Translations under genes and position numbers: made by a program
The notes under the pieces: generated by a model
Told to the model about the DNA's origin: nothing
The model's database searches: none
What the model saw: the letters and a program-made list of their open reading frames with translations, nothing else
Shown here: one piece after another, positions 16,722 to 25,262 of the stretch
Position numbering within the stretch: position 1 is the stretch's first letter
Layout of the letters: the number at the start of each line of letters is the position of its first letter
Assembly: GCF_009183415.1 (NCBI RefSeq)
Contig: NZ_WEHU01000002.1
Location: 124,001 to 188,000 of the forward strand
From: Bacillus sp. B1-b2
GTDB lineage: Bacteria > Bacillota > Bacilli > Bacillales > Cytobacillaceae
Direction: 5' to 3'
Length of the DNA: 64,000 nt

Positions 16722-16860
16722 TCCGAATTCTCCTTTCAAAAAGTTCGAACAATGAAATAATCTCTTTGGAAATTCCGCATTTTTCGCAACTTTTATATAT
16801 TACATGGAGATCAAGTTTTGTATTTTTGGTGCTACTGATGTTCTCGTTTTCTTGATGCAT
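16696..16860 (-). CDS. Possible small ORF at the head of recombinase block 2
   Basis: 54-aa ORF from ATG 16860 with a weak AAAGG site. It contains a CEKC pair near its middle and a basic end. The frame is open further upstream to a TTG inside the U run of the leader hairpin, but that start has no ribosome site. It overlaps the next small ORF by 26 bases. It is reported with low confidence because only position and the weak ribosome site support it. Confidence 0.3.
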   Translation of the reverse strand: MHQENENISSTKNTKLDLHVIYKSCEKCGISKEIISLFELFERRIRSEQNNPRA

Positions 16861-16909
16861 CTGTTTTGCCTTTACTTTCCCTTTGATTTTGGAATTAGAT
16901 TTGTTAAAC

Positions 16910-16974
16910 AAAAAAACCGCAGAACATGAGTCATTCTAAGGAATGAAGCCATGTAACCTGCGGTTTTCGCTTGT
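16910..16974 (-). promoter_or_regulatory. Structured leader/attenuator hairpin, copy B
   Basis: On the minus strand AAAACCGCAG pairs perfectly with CTGCGGTTTT. Inside it ACATG pairs with CATGT and TCATTC with GAATGA around a four-base loop. The 3' arm runs into seven T. It sits between a candidate promoter (17019-17047) and recombinase block 2, so it should act as a conditional terminator in the leader. It shares flanks and architecture with copy A at 2478-2548. Confidence 0.65.
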
Positions 16975-17018
16975 TTTGGTTAATTTATAAAGTTGAATGA
17001 ACCGGTTATTCGAAAATC

Positions 17019-17047
17019 ATTATATCTTATAGTTTTTCTCGTTCTAA
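17019..17047 (-). promoter_or_regulatory. Candidate promoter for recombinase block 2
   Basis: Reading the minus strand, TTAGAA (17042-17047) and TATAAT (17019-17024) are separated by 17 bases. The -10 is perfect and the -35 weak. It lies about 45 bases before the leader hairpin. Confidence 0.45.
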
Positions 17048-17073
17048 GTGCAAATCAAGATTTTTTTTTGAAA

Positions 17074-17115
17074 TGGAAAAAGAAGAAATGCTTATAGGCA
17101 CATCTTCTTTTTCCA
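17074..17115. repeat. Perfect 13-bp inverted repeat
   Basis: TGGAAAAAGAAGA (17074-17086) is matched by its reverse complement at 17103-17115 around a 16-base loop. It lies between the recombinase promoter and the next plus-strand gene pair. It could be a terminator-like stem or an element-end or binding site. Neither side carries a normal U tract immediately after the stem. Confidence 0.5.
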
Positions 17116-17311
17116 GACATACAGATTGCACTAACGCTAACAGTATGTTCTCTTCTTTAAAATATTATTCCGATATATGCCAAAGAAAATAATTTTATAT
17201 AGCGTGTGAATAATATACTTTTTTACTGGCTAATATTGTTAGCGAGGAAATTGTAAAGCAGCAAATGTTATACAACTTTGGGGATAAAAAGGATAAAAGG
17301 AGTGCTGATTA

Positions 17312-17527
17312 ATGAGATTAGTGTATTTTAACGATACAGGAAGGCAGGTAAAGATTCATCCAGCCACGTTACTTCATGGGTGCAAAGTAAAAAAAGAGCC
17401 AATAAATCCTTTGGAAGAAAGAGAATTTTTCTTACCAGATCACACGTTTCCTTGGATAAAAATGTGGGACAATCAGGAACTTGGACTAAGTATTCTAATT
17501 TCTCCAATGAAAGACGATACGGATTGA
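17312..17527 (+). CDS. 71-aa hypothetical protein paired with the 531-aa gene
   Basis: 71-aa protein (begins MRLVYFNDTGRQVKIHP) with an excellent ribosome site, AAAAGGAG nine bases before the ATG. The content is beta-rich, with a conserved-looking EEREFFLPDHTFPWIKMWDN stretch that suggests a small jelly-roll or SH3-like fold. It is 49 bases upstream of the 531-aa gene on the same strand and is likely cotranscribed. No family could be named with confidence. Confidence 0.7.
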   Translation: MRLVYFNDTGRQVKIHPATLLHGCKVKKEPINPLEEREFFLPDHTFPWIKMWDNQELGLSILISPMKDDTD

Positions 17528-17576
17528 ATATTAAAAAAGTGAAAATATGATTTCCTAGAAAGAAGGAGATTTAATA

Positions 17577-19172
17577 ATGGGGACCTATATTAATCTATCA
17601 ATTTTAACTAGAAACATATCAAAACTAGAATGGGAACAAATATATGAGGAAACTTTAAGGTTAGTAGATGCTTTTCCTTTTGCGGGAGTTGCCGAACGAG
17701 AATTTTTCGGATATAGATTGCCTGTTTATGTGAAGGCCAAAGAAAATATAGCTCCAGAACGGCATTGGGTTATAAGTGGTGATTTGAAAAGTAAAAGATT
17801 TGCTGAAACATTTACATTATACAGGGATATTATTCATTATCAATCTACACAATTAGAAAGCAGCCAAAAGGATATTTTGTTTGAAGAAGGTCAACGGGAA
17901 ATCGACGTTTTTAATTCAAAAACACAAGGATATGAATATCACTTGTATATTTTAGCCATCGCCATGCTAATTGAAAGCCGCCTGCCACAACAGGCACTGG
18001 TTGGCGGAAATATAGATTATGATCAATGTGTACAGGCAAAACAATGGGCAGATCAATATCTTTCCTCACCAATCGATATTCCAGTAAGAGTAGATGTAGA
18101 CAAATTACTTTCTAGAGGCACTCATTTTAAAAATGAGATGGACCAAATTCAATTTATTAAAAAATGGCTGATTGCGGATCAGGAAGAGATATATAAAACT
18201 ATTTACACTCGCTTTTCTAAAGCCACCTTTACGGACTGGCTTTGCAATGAATTAAAAACGTACTCTTCCCCTAACCAACTTGGTGCATTGAAATTCCTTA
18301 TTTATTACTTGAATATAGAAGCTGATTTAAATGGTTTACTTGATATGGTATGTAAATCCGAAAATGGACCGCAATTTTCGGATTCAGAAATAATCAGAGC
18401 CATTGCCCGGACATGGGTCTGCTTGCCAAGGGAAAAATTCACCTTTTTGGATGCATTCGCTAAAGTTTCTGGTCATCCAGAAGTAACTGAACGGCAATTT
18501 GGTACAGTAATGTTGGACATGATGTTTGCGGGTAGGGAGATAAAGACTTACATCCCAATAACTGAGGTTGCGGAAATTTTAGGTGATTATTTACCTGACA
18601 CAGCAAGTGAAATTGAATCATTGTTGAAACAAGAAATATCTAAGCTTGAAGAACAATTGCTAGCATTTCATAATCAAATTCAGCCAACTCTTGAAATTTC
18701 AAAAGCTTCTACTGAAGAAAAGATGTATTTAGCGGATGAGGATGCCTTTTTATACTTTGACAGCAACACAATTGTATTAACTGATGAACAAGAATTAACA
18801 TTAAAAGCGATTGCTTATAGTATTAAAACATTCTTAAACCGGGAAGGTGAAGGGGTTTTAAAGGGATTTCTCTCTGTACCTTTAGAAAAACTAAAGCTGA
18901 TATTGGCTGCGTTTGTTTATGAAAAATATAATATGATATTAACCGAGCTAGCGTGGCAGTGGATTGATAAAACAGATGACCCTCAAATGGTAAAAACTTT
19001 ACTAGTGAAGTTAATACATGATGATGCGAATGATCTTATACACGTAAAATCCCATTCGGATTTACGAAAAGCTATGTTTGAAAATAAATTGCTTACGCAG
19101 AAATTAACGAAGTATATGGGTGATGTAACAATAATGGAGGAAATTAGGAAGTATGCTAATCAAACGGATTAA
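17577..19172 (+). CDS. 531-aa hypothetical protein
   Basis: 531-aa protein (begins MGTYINLSILTRNISKLEW) with AGAAGGAGA upstream of the ATG. The first ~120 residues look mixed alpha/beta. From about 130 on it is almost entirely helical, with an acidic helical stretch near 340-375 that may be a coiled coil. There are no transmembrane segments, P-loop or nuclease motif. It follows the 71-aa gene and sits between recombinase block 2 and a GHKL-ATPase gene, so it is accessory by context. No family is recognised. A defence or stress role is only guilt by association. Confidence 0.75.
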   Translation: MGTYINLSILTRNISKLEWEQIYEETLRLVDAFPFAGVAEREFFGYRLPVYVKAKENIAPERHWVISGDLKSKRFAETFTLYRDIIHYQSTQLESSQKDILFEEGQREIDVFNSKTQGYEYHLYILAIAMLIESRLPQQALVGGNIDYDQCVQAKQWADQYLSSPIDIPVRVDVDKLLSRGTHFKNEMDQIQFIKKWLIADQEEIYKTIYTRFSKATFTDWLCNELKTYSSPNQLGALKFLIYYLNIEADLNGLLDMVCKSENGPQFSDSEIIRAIARTWVCLPREKFTFLDAFAKVSGHPEVTERQFGTVMLDMMFAGREIKTYIPITEVAEILGDYLPDTASEIESLLKQEISKLEEQLLAFHNQIQPTLEISKASTEEKMYLADEDAFLYFDSNTIVLTDEQELTLKAIAYSIKTFLNREGEGVLKGFLSVPLEKLKLILAAFVYEKYNMILTELAWQWIDKTDDPQMVKTLLVKLIHDDANDLIHVKSHSDLRKAMFENKLLTQKLTKYMGDVTIMEEIRKYANQTD

Positions 19173-19315
19173 ATGAATTGAATTTAGCAGGAATAAAAAA
19201 CATTGTATCTCGTTAGATTATGAAAAGTGTACAATCACATCTGTCAAATTACGACTAAGAGCAGTAGGGAAAGAACTAAAAGTAGTAATATTAATCCATT
19301 TAACAACTAAAAAAA

Positions 19316-19379
19316 TAACAAGGGTAATTACTGCCCACTGCGACATTAATTCGGAGTAGATAGTATTACCTTTGTTATG
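19316..19379. terminator. Possible long-loop terminator
   Basis: AACAAGGGTAAT near 19317-19328 pairs, with one mismatch, with ATTACCTTTGTT near 19366-19377 around a loop of about 37 bases. It lies between the convergent 531-aa and 1857-aa genes. The long loop makes this a weak call. Confidence 0.35.
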
Positions 19380-19411
19380 CAAAATAAAAAATGTTTTTAA
19401 TGGATTGAGGC

Positions 19412-22400
19412 TTATAAATTGAAACTTATTCTTACCCCTGCATCTTTTATGTTAAAAACAGATTTTCCTTTGTTTGAATATGGGTTGGGCAGCCAATAGA
19501 TTTCTGGATTCTCAAATACGTTGGTAATGAATGCGATCATGTACTCAACATTTCTCTTTTTGGAATCATCAAAAGCTTTTTGGGTTTCTGAAGTCCCCAT
19601 ATTAAAAGAGAAGTCATTTCCAACTGTTGCTTTTACTTCAATATGATATGTCTTGTTACTTTGTCTTATCTCAAAATCATAGCCTAGCGAATCACTTACC
19701 ATATTATCAGAGTAAATAGTAAGGCTATTTTCTGATTTCCACCACTCCGGTCTAAAGTCTTTTAAATTATTCTTCTTTAGATAGTTAAAGATAACTAATT
19801 CTCCAGCAAGTCCGATAACATTCTCAATGTGCTTACTTGTTCTTTTCGTTTTCCCGTTTCCTTTACTACCTGCAAGAGGGTTTCTGTTTTTACCATTCTT
19901 TTTAGTAACTTCTTTCAAGGATAGTGGCTTATCAATTGATCCATTGATATTCATTTGATCGAAGTCAAATCTACTAATAACATCATTTAAATTGTCAATG
20001 TTACTATCATCTGTATCAAAATACTGTCCATTGATTTTAACAAGCCGTTTTTCCCTACGCTTTTTCTCTTTTTCCTTCTCAATAATTTCATCTATTGTGG
20101 TTTCATTATTACCCTCATTTTCAAGGTGTTTTAAGAGATCATGATAGGAATCAATGTTGACATGGATTTCTTGTAATTCTTGAAATGCATTGATGAATTT
20201 TTCGCTTTCGAAAACGTAAATATATGCTTCGTCATTTTCCCAATTTTTAATTTCTAAATATTCTTTATCCCTATTGCTCTTTATATGTTCTAAAAATGTC
20301 TGTTCTGTTTGCAGCCAATATGATGGTATTTCTGTATTCTCATTTTGGCAAAGGGCAATGGCTGCTCTCTGAATTTCATGTAGGCACTTTTTTATTAATA
20401 GATTGTTATGTCTTGAAATCTCAAGGCTAGGAGTTAAATCAATATTCTCTTCTTTAACATATTGATTGAGAGCATCCTTTGATGACAATTCCGCATTAAG
20501 GTCTAAACTATGTTCTTTTAGAAAATACCCTAGTTCTTCTAAGAAAGTATCTTCATGTATGACCCACCAAACAAATTCCCAATCATCTGGCATACACCAT
20601 TTTTGGTAAGCTTCTTTTATGTCTATATAATCTGTTAAGGAAACTGCTTGTTTATTTACTTGATCTCGAATTATTGCAAATACAATAGTTTGATAGGTTT
20701 CCTTAAAGTTAGAAAATCCATTTCTTAGTTCCTCATTTTTTATTTTAAGTAAATTTTTATTTACCACTCCAATTGCAAAATTCCACTCTTTTAGAGAAAC
20801 ATTGAAGGACTTATATAGTTTATAACCCATTTCTTTCAGATTCCGTGATTCTTTGGCAAATTTTATTAATTCATCAATAACAACAGGTTCAGGTATAAAT
20901 TGACTAATATATTGTTTTAATGTATTTTCACTATCAATGATAGGAAAATGAAGGACACTTTTGTCAGGTTCTTTATTTATTGCAACAATTGCTGGAGTAA
21001 TTAATTCAATTATCCACTGGAGATTATCATTTACCAGTCGCCTTATTGTTTCATAATTCTCTTTTGTGATTTTTATGTGTTCCAAAGAGGAAATAATGTC
21101 AGCTTCCTCTGGTTCCACGTCAAAGTCATTAGTCAATTTTGATAGTGCGAACTTTAATGGTAATTCAATGGGTGCAATTTCTAAATATTCACGAACTGAA
21201 GTTGCAAAATCTTCAAGTGAACTAAATCCTTTATTAGAAATAAGAAATGTTTTTGTCTCTTTACAAACGGTTATATTTTCTGAATTTTGCTCGATAATTT
21301 TACCGTCTTTTGATTCAAGTGAAACGAGTAAATCTGTACACTCATACCATTTAGCACTTTTAAGCAGTGAAATAAGTTCATTAAAACGATTGCCTCCAAC
21401 AGTCAGATGGCTATCTTCACGGTAAGCAGCTATTGTCATTATATAGGGTAACAACCAATTCCGATTTTCATCTAGAAGGCTAGATTCAAGATTCTCCGCT
21501 TTTATACGTGACCATTTATGTCCATTTTCATAAAATGATTGCTCTAAATCTGATAAGTTTGTTAATGTATCACCAAATATTTCACTTAATATTTGGGCAT
21601 ATCTTTTCCCAGCATCTATTAAAAGTATTTCAAGATTAGGGTTTCCATGTAATTGCAGAAATAACTTTTTATGATCTGGAATATAAATTGGTGACTGCTG
21701 ATTTTCTATATCTACTGTTTGTAAATAACCCCCCTTGGTGATTACTAAGTATCTAGGTTTATACACATTGTTAGGATTAAAATCATTATCTTCATAATAC
21801 TTAACAATTTTCTCCCATGCGAAACGATAATGATGTTTAAAATAGTTTGTTAATTCACTAGAAACAATACCGTTTCTTAAACTGTATGCTAAATGTTCAA
21901 GTAGTTGGCATCCTTCTGATACTGATGATATTTCATAATTGCCAAGACCAATCTCCTGAAGATCATTAAGAGAATTTGCACTTTCTAAAAGTCTCGCAGT
22001 TTCATACTCAACATATGGAAGGAAAGCGTAGGTATATGCAGCACTTCTTAAACTACTAGAAGGAACATACCACATTTTTTTTGGTGTATTAAAAGAGATT
22101 TCGCTTTCAATGGTATTTGGTATCCAAGGTATTTCTTGTAATGATAGTTTAATTAGAGAAGGAATGTCCTTCCACCAATAAGTGCCTTCAGGTTTTCTGA
22201 TTCTACAAGTTTGCCAATCAGACCATTTAGAAATAGAAATAATAACTAATTTTGAAAATAACTTTTTACCTTCTTCAGTTAAATCATGGTATCTATCGAA
22301 GCCTTCTATTGTTAGTAGATTTACAATTTCATACTGAAAAGGGCCAACATAGCCACCTCTAAAATCATCAAAATAGTCTCGATAGATCTGAATTTGTTCT

Positions 22401-24985
22401 TGAAGAAGATCCCCATCAATTTTATCAGGAAAATGAAAGGAACGATTTACGCCAGCAATAGTTAGTTTTCCTTCAGGTACTGCTGGTACAAGATGTAGAT
22501 GGTCAACAACACCACAGAAAAGTAAAAATTCAGAGAGTTTATCGATTCCATATGCTTGTATTCTACTATCTAAATCAAGAAAATCTATAACAAGTTTGTT
22601 ATAACCATTTAAAATACGACCATTTTTCGGATTATTAAATAATTCAGTTATAAGCTGACCATGATTAATAAAGGAAGCCTTATCCCATGTTTTCGAAAAG
22701 TATGATTGATCCGCTTGTATCCATCCATCTTTACAAGGTACAAATAATTCTTTGAAGCTCTCCCTAAGTGATTCTGGTTTATTTCTTGCACCGTAAAATA
22801 GAGAAAGTGACCATTCAAGTAATTCATATAATTCATTAGACTTTATTGAACCTAATGGAATAGTGCCATTGGGCATTTCCGGTAGTATCACCTTTTCAAT
22901 GATATTTTCAATGCTGAATTCTTCAATAATGTCTCGCAAATAATTATAAAATTTACTTCTTACTCTTCTACCGTTCTCATTAGTGTAAAGTTGTATTTCT
23001 GTATTAAAATATGCAATTTTATTTGAAAGGAAATTTGGAACGTTTATGGTTGAAACAATCTCGTCTTCCCCTTCATCTGCTTCACCTTTTGATTGAGTTG
23101 GTGGAAAAAACACATAGGATTCGTTTTCAGTGTTAGGCACTGCATGAATCTGTCGGTCTTGTCCTAATATGATATATTTATCTACTAACTCTTCTGAATC
23201 AATGACAAAAGAAGGTAACTCTTCATAGAACAGTTGCCATTGCTCAATGGGAGCATTGATGCTGTGAAGATATTGAGCCATACCTTCAGCCCAATTGGCC
23301 TTATCAGTATCATTGGGTTCCATATGATATTTCCATAGTTTTGCTAATTGATTGATAGACTTAATGCGATCTCTTGAGAGAGTTGAAATAAATTTGGTAG
23401 ATAGATATTTAACTAGATTTTCCTTTGAAAAGATAATGTAATCCCAATCTGGATTGAGTAAGTAAACTTTAGTCAAAGGGCCAAAACATAAATCTTCATT
23501 TCTAGTTTTATAAGGTAAAATTCCCCATTCCGAAAAGCTCAGGGAATTTTCAATAAGTACATTTTTAAAGGATTCAAATAGAATTGACGTCATGTCAGTA
23601 AAGTCACTATTAAAGCTTAATAGGTCAATAATTATGTTCTCGCAATTTTCAAGCTTAGTTTGAACAAGATATTTAATAGAATCAAAAAGGACGTGTGCAG
23701 TTTCCTTTATATATAATTCATTAAGGGGTAGAGAAAAGTCGATATCCTTTCGATTCATTTGCCCAAAGAAAGGAGCGTTTATGTGAAAAGCTAGCCCGCT
23801 TTGCTGTTTAGTAGGTAAGAAAATATACATTTTACCTTTTTGTTGATTGTTAGTTAATGGGACTGCAATATCAATTTTTGCTTCACCGACACTCTCCCAT
23901 TTTCCGTGAAGTTGATTCGATGCCTTTAAAATTTGCAGCTCCTTGGATTTATCATTTTCGCCGCCGATACTCCTTGAAAAAGTTATATATTTATACTGAT
24001 TATTAGTTAGTAGGTCATGTATTTCTTTATTATTAATTTGCAAATTATTGTAATTAGTTCTTGAGGTAGTTTGGATTAAATGTCGTGACAAGTCTTCATC
24101 ACTATAATCACCTCTATGTACAATGGTGAGTTCTGATAAGTGATCTAAAAAGATTATAGAATCAGGATTTAATTCACTTAATGCATTCTTTGTATTTATT
24201 AATGCATCTGGTTCATTTAATTTCAGTTTAACAACTGAAACGTATCCCTCTTCACCTAGCTGATATAATAGTTCATCTTGTTGTTCATCAATAGGAAATG
24301 GTAATTGGTAAGGCGATAGTCGGTTAACTGTATATTTTATAAACTCTTCGGGGGTTTCTGATTGATTCATAAGTTTTGTCTTAAAGGCTTTAAGAGTACT
24401 AGAATCCCATTCAACCAAAGGTAGATTTATTTGGTAAAGGTTATAAAAAGATGGAATCTCCATTCCTTCATATAAATCAACTATGATTTGTGTTAAGTTT
24501 TTAACTTTTTCTGGATTAAATTCGAAACAATAGCCAGAAAAGCCTTTATCTTGCCACTCACCGGAGTAGATTTTAGGAGAATTACTTACTTGTAAGACAC
24601 TTTTAAATCCAATTCCTTTATTTCCTATGGCTTCTTTTGGATCTTTATTACTTAAAGCAAGACTAGATAATGATTCGAAGTTACTTTGAGAAAAGGGTAC
24701 TCCTGTATTTGCAAAATATAACGTAGAAGGACCATTCTCATTTTCGTTTAAAATAATTTTTATTTTCCCAATCTGAGAACTAGTATCTGATGATATCGCA
24801 TCATAAGCATTTTGAAGAAGTTCAATAATAAATCTATTCGAATAATCATGTGTCATTTGCTCAGTTAGATTATACATACTCTCATAATTGCGCGTTCCAT
24901 TTAGAAGCTCAGAGAGAAAAGTTCTTATTTCATTAATAGTTTTTTGGGCAATAACTTTTTTTTTATTATTAAGAACCGTTTCCAT
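19412..24985 (-). CDS. Giant GHKL (Hsp90-like) ATPase with C-terminal DUF3883 domain
   Basis: 1857-aa protein. The N-terminal Hsp90/sacsin-type ATPase domain has the N box ELLQNAYDA at 55-63, NTGVPF at 93-98 in place of the usual DxGxG, and the glycine-rich lid GNKGIGFKSV at 121-130. The very long middle is helical. Residues ~1723-1850 form a DUF3883/PD-(D/E)xK-like domain: GLAGELVIFNYL, then SDSLGYDFEIRQSN, then HIEVKATVG near 1776-1784 with the E-V-K signature. Such proteins recur in defence islands and are thought to couple ATP-driven conformational change to nucleic-acid cleavage; activity is not shown for this one. ATG 24985 follows AAAGGAG. It is a single gene on the minus strand, divergent from the Eleos-like pair. 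Confidence 0.85.
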   Translation of the reverse strand: METVLNNKKKVIAQKTINEIRTFLSELLNGTRNYESMYNLTEQMTHDYSNRFIIELLQNAYDAISSDTSSQIGKIKIILNENENGPSTLYFANTGVPFSQSNFESLSSLALSNKDPKEAIGNKGIGFKSVLQVSNSPKIYSGEWQDKGFSGYCFEFNPEKVKNLTQIIVDLYEGMEIPSFYNLYQINLPLVEWDSSTLKAFKTKLMNQSETPEEFIKYTVNRLSPYQLPFPIDEQQDELLYQLGEEGYVSVVKLKLNEPDALINTKNALSELNPDSIIFLDHLSELTIVHRGDYSDEDLSRHLIQTTSRTNYNNLQINNKEIHDLLTNNQYKYITFSRSIGGENDKSKELQILKASNQLHGKWESVGEAKIDIAVPLTNNQQKGKMYIFLPTKQQSGLAFHINAPFFGQMNRKDIDFSLPLNELYIKETAHVLFDSIKYLVQTKLENCENIIIDLLSFNSDFTDMTSILFESFKNVLIENSLSFSEWGILPYKTRNEDLCFGPLTKVYLLNPDWDYIIFSKENLVKYLSTKFISTLSRDRIKSINQLAKLWKYHMEPNDTDKANWAEGMAQYLHSINAPIEQWQLFYEELPSFVIDSEELVDKYIILGQDRQIHAVPNTENESYVFFPPTQSKGEADEGEDEIVSTINVPNFLSNKIAYFNTEIQLYTNENGRRVRSKFYNYLRDIIEEFSIENIIEKVILPEMPNGTIPLGSIKSNELYELLEWSLSLFYGARNKPESLRESFKELFVPCKDGWIQADQSYFSKTWDKASFINHGQLITELFNNPKNGRILNGYNKLVIDFLDLDSRIQAYGIDKLSEFLLFCGVVDHLHLVPAVPEGKLTIAGVNRSFHFPDKIDGDLLQEQIQIYRDYFDDFRGGYVGPFQYEIVNLLTIEGFDRYHDLTEEGKKLFSKLVIISISKWSDWQTCRIRKPEGTYWWKDIPSLIKLSLQEIPWIPNTIESEISFNTPKKMWYVPSSSLRSAAYTYAFLPYVEYETARLLESANSLNDLQEIGLGNYEISSVSEGCQLLEHLAYSLRNGIVSSELTNYFKHHYRFAWEKIVKYYEDNDFNPNNVYKPRYLVITKGGYLQTVDIENQQSPIYIPDHKKLFLQLHGNPNLEILLIDAGKRYAQILSEIFGDTLTNLSDLEQSFYENGHKWSRIKAENLESSLLDENRNWLLPYIMTIAAYREDSHLTVGGNRFNELISLLKSAKWYECTDLLVSLESKDGKIIEQNSENITVCKETKTFLISNKGFSSLEDFATSVREYLEIAPIELPLKFALSKLTNDFDVEPEEADIISSLEHIKITKENYETIRRLVNDNLQWIIELITPAIVAINKEPDKSVLHFPIIDSENTLKQYISQFIPEPVVIDELIKFAKESRNLKEMGYKLYKSFNVSLKEWNFAIGVVNKNLLKIKNEELRNGFSNFKETYQTIVFAIIRDQVNKQAVSLTDYIDIKEAYQKWCMPDDWEFVWWVIHEDTFLEELGYFLKEHSLDLNAELSSKDALNQYVKEENIDLTPSLEISRHNNLLIKKCLHEIQRAAIALCQNENTEIPSYWLQTEQTFLEHIKSNRDKEYLEIKNWENDEAYIYVFESEKFINAFQELQEIHVNIDSYHDLLKHLENEGNNETTIDEIIEKEKEKKRREKRLVKINGQYFDTDDSNIDNLNDVISRFDFDQMNINGSIDKPLSLKEVTKKNGKNRNPLAGSKGNGKTKRTSKHIENVIGLAGELVIFNYLKKNNLKDFRPEWWKSENSLTIYSDNMVSDSLGYDFEIRQSNKTYHIEVKATVGNDFSFNMGTSETQKAFDDSKKRNVEYMIAFITNVFENPEIYWLPNPYSNKGKSVFNIKDAGVRISFNL

Positions 24986-25262
24986 AAGAATCTCCTTTTG
25001 AATAGTTTTTGGTAGTTCAATTTTACCATTATATTGAAAAGGTAATCAAAAATAATAATAAGTTGACTAATGTAATGAGTAAAGTTAATGATTTTACGAT
25101 TATTTCAATTACCAACCTATTCAACAAGTTCAAAGACTATAATTAATCATCTATTTTATTAAATTCTAGCAATAAGATTTAGGAAAATTACGGAGTTGAG
25201 TGTAAAATAATAGAAAGATAGTTGCTGCCGAACTCTTTAATAAAATATTTTAAGGAGGAAAT

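Larger units (their letters stand above)
16912..17311. other. Divergent intergenic region
   Basis: About 400 bases without a gene. It holds the leader hairpin copy B, its promoter, the 13-bp inverted repeat and the ribosome site of the 71-aa gene. Scattered GCTAAC/GTTAGC words (17130-17250) recur near 35.70 kb, but no long repeat was found. Confidence 0.4.

Noticed and set aside
20041-24900. Open frames of 60-120 codons antisense to the long genes
   Set aside because: No ribosome sites, no family resemblance, and their codons follow from the coding strand of the large genes.
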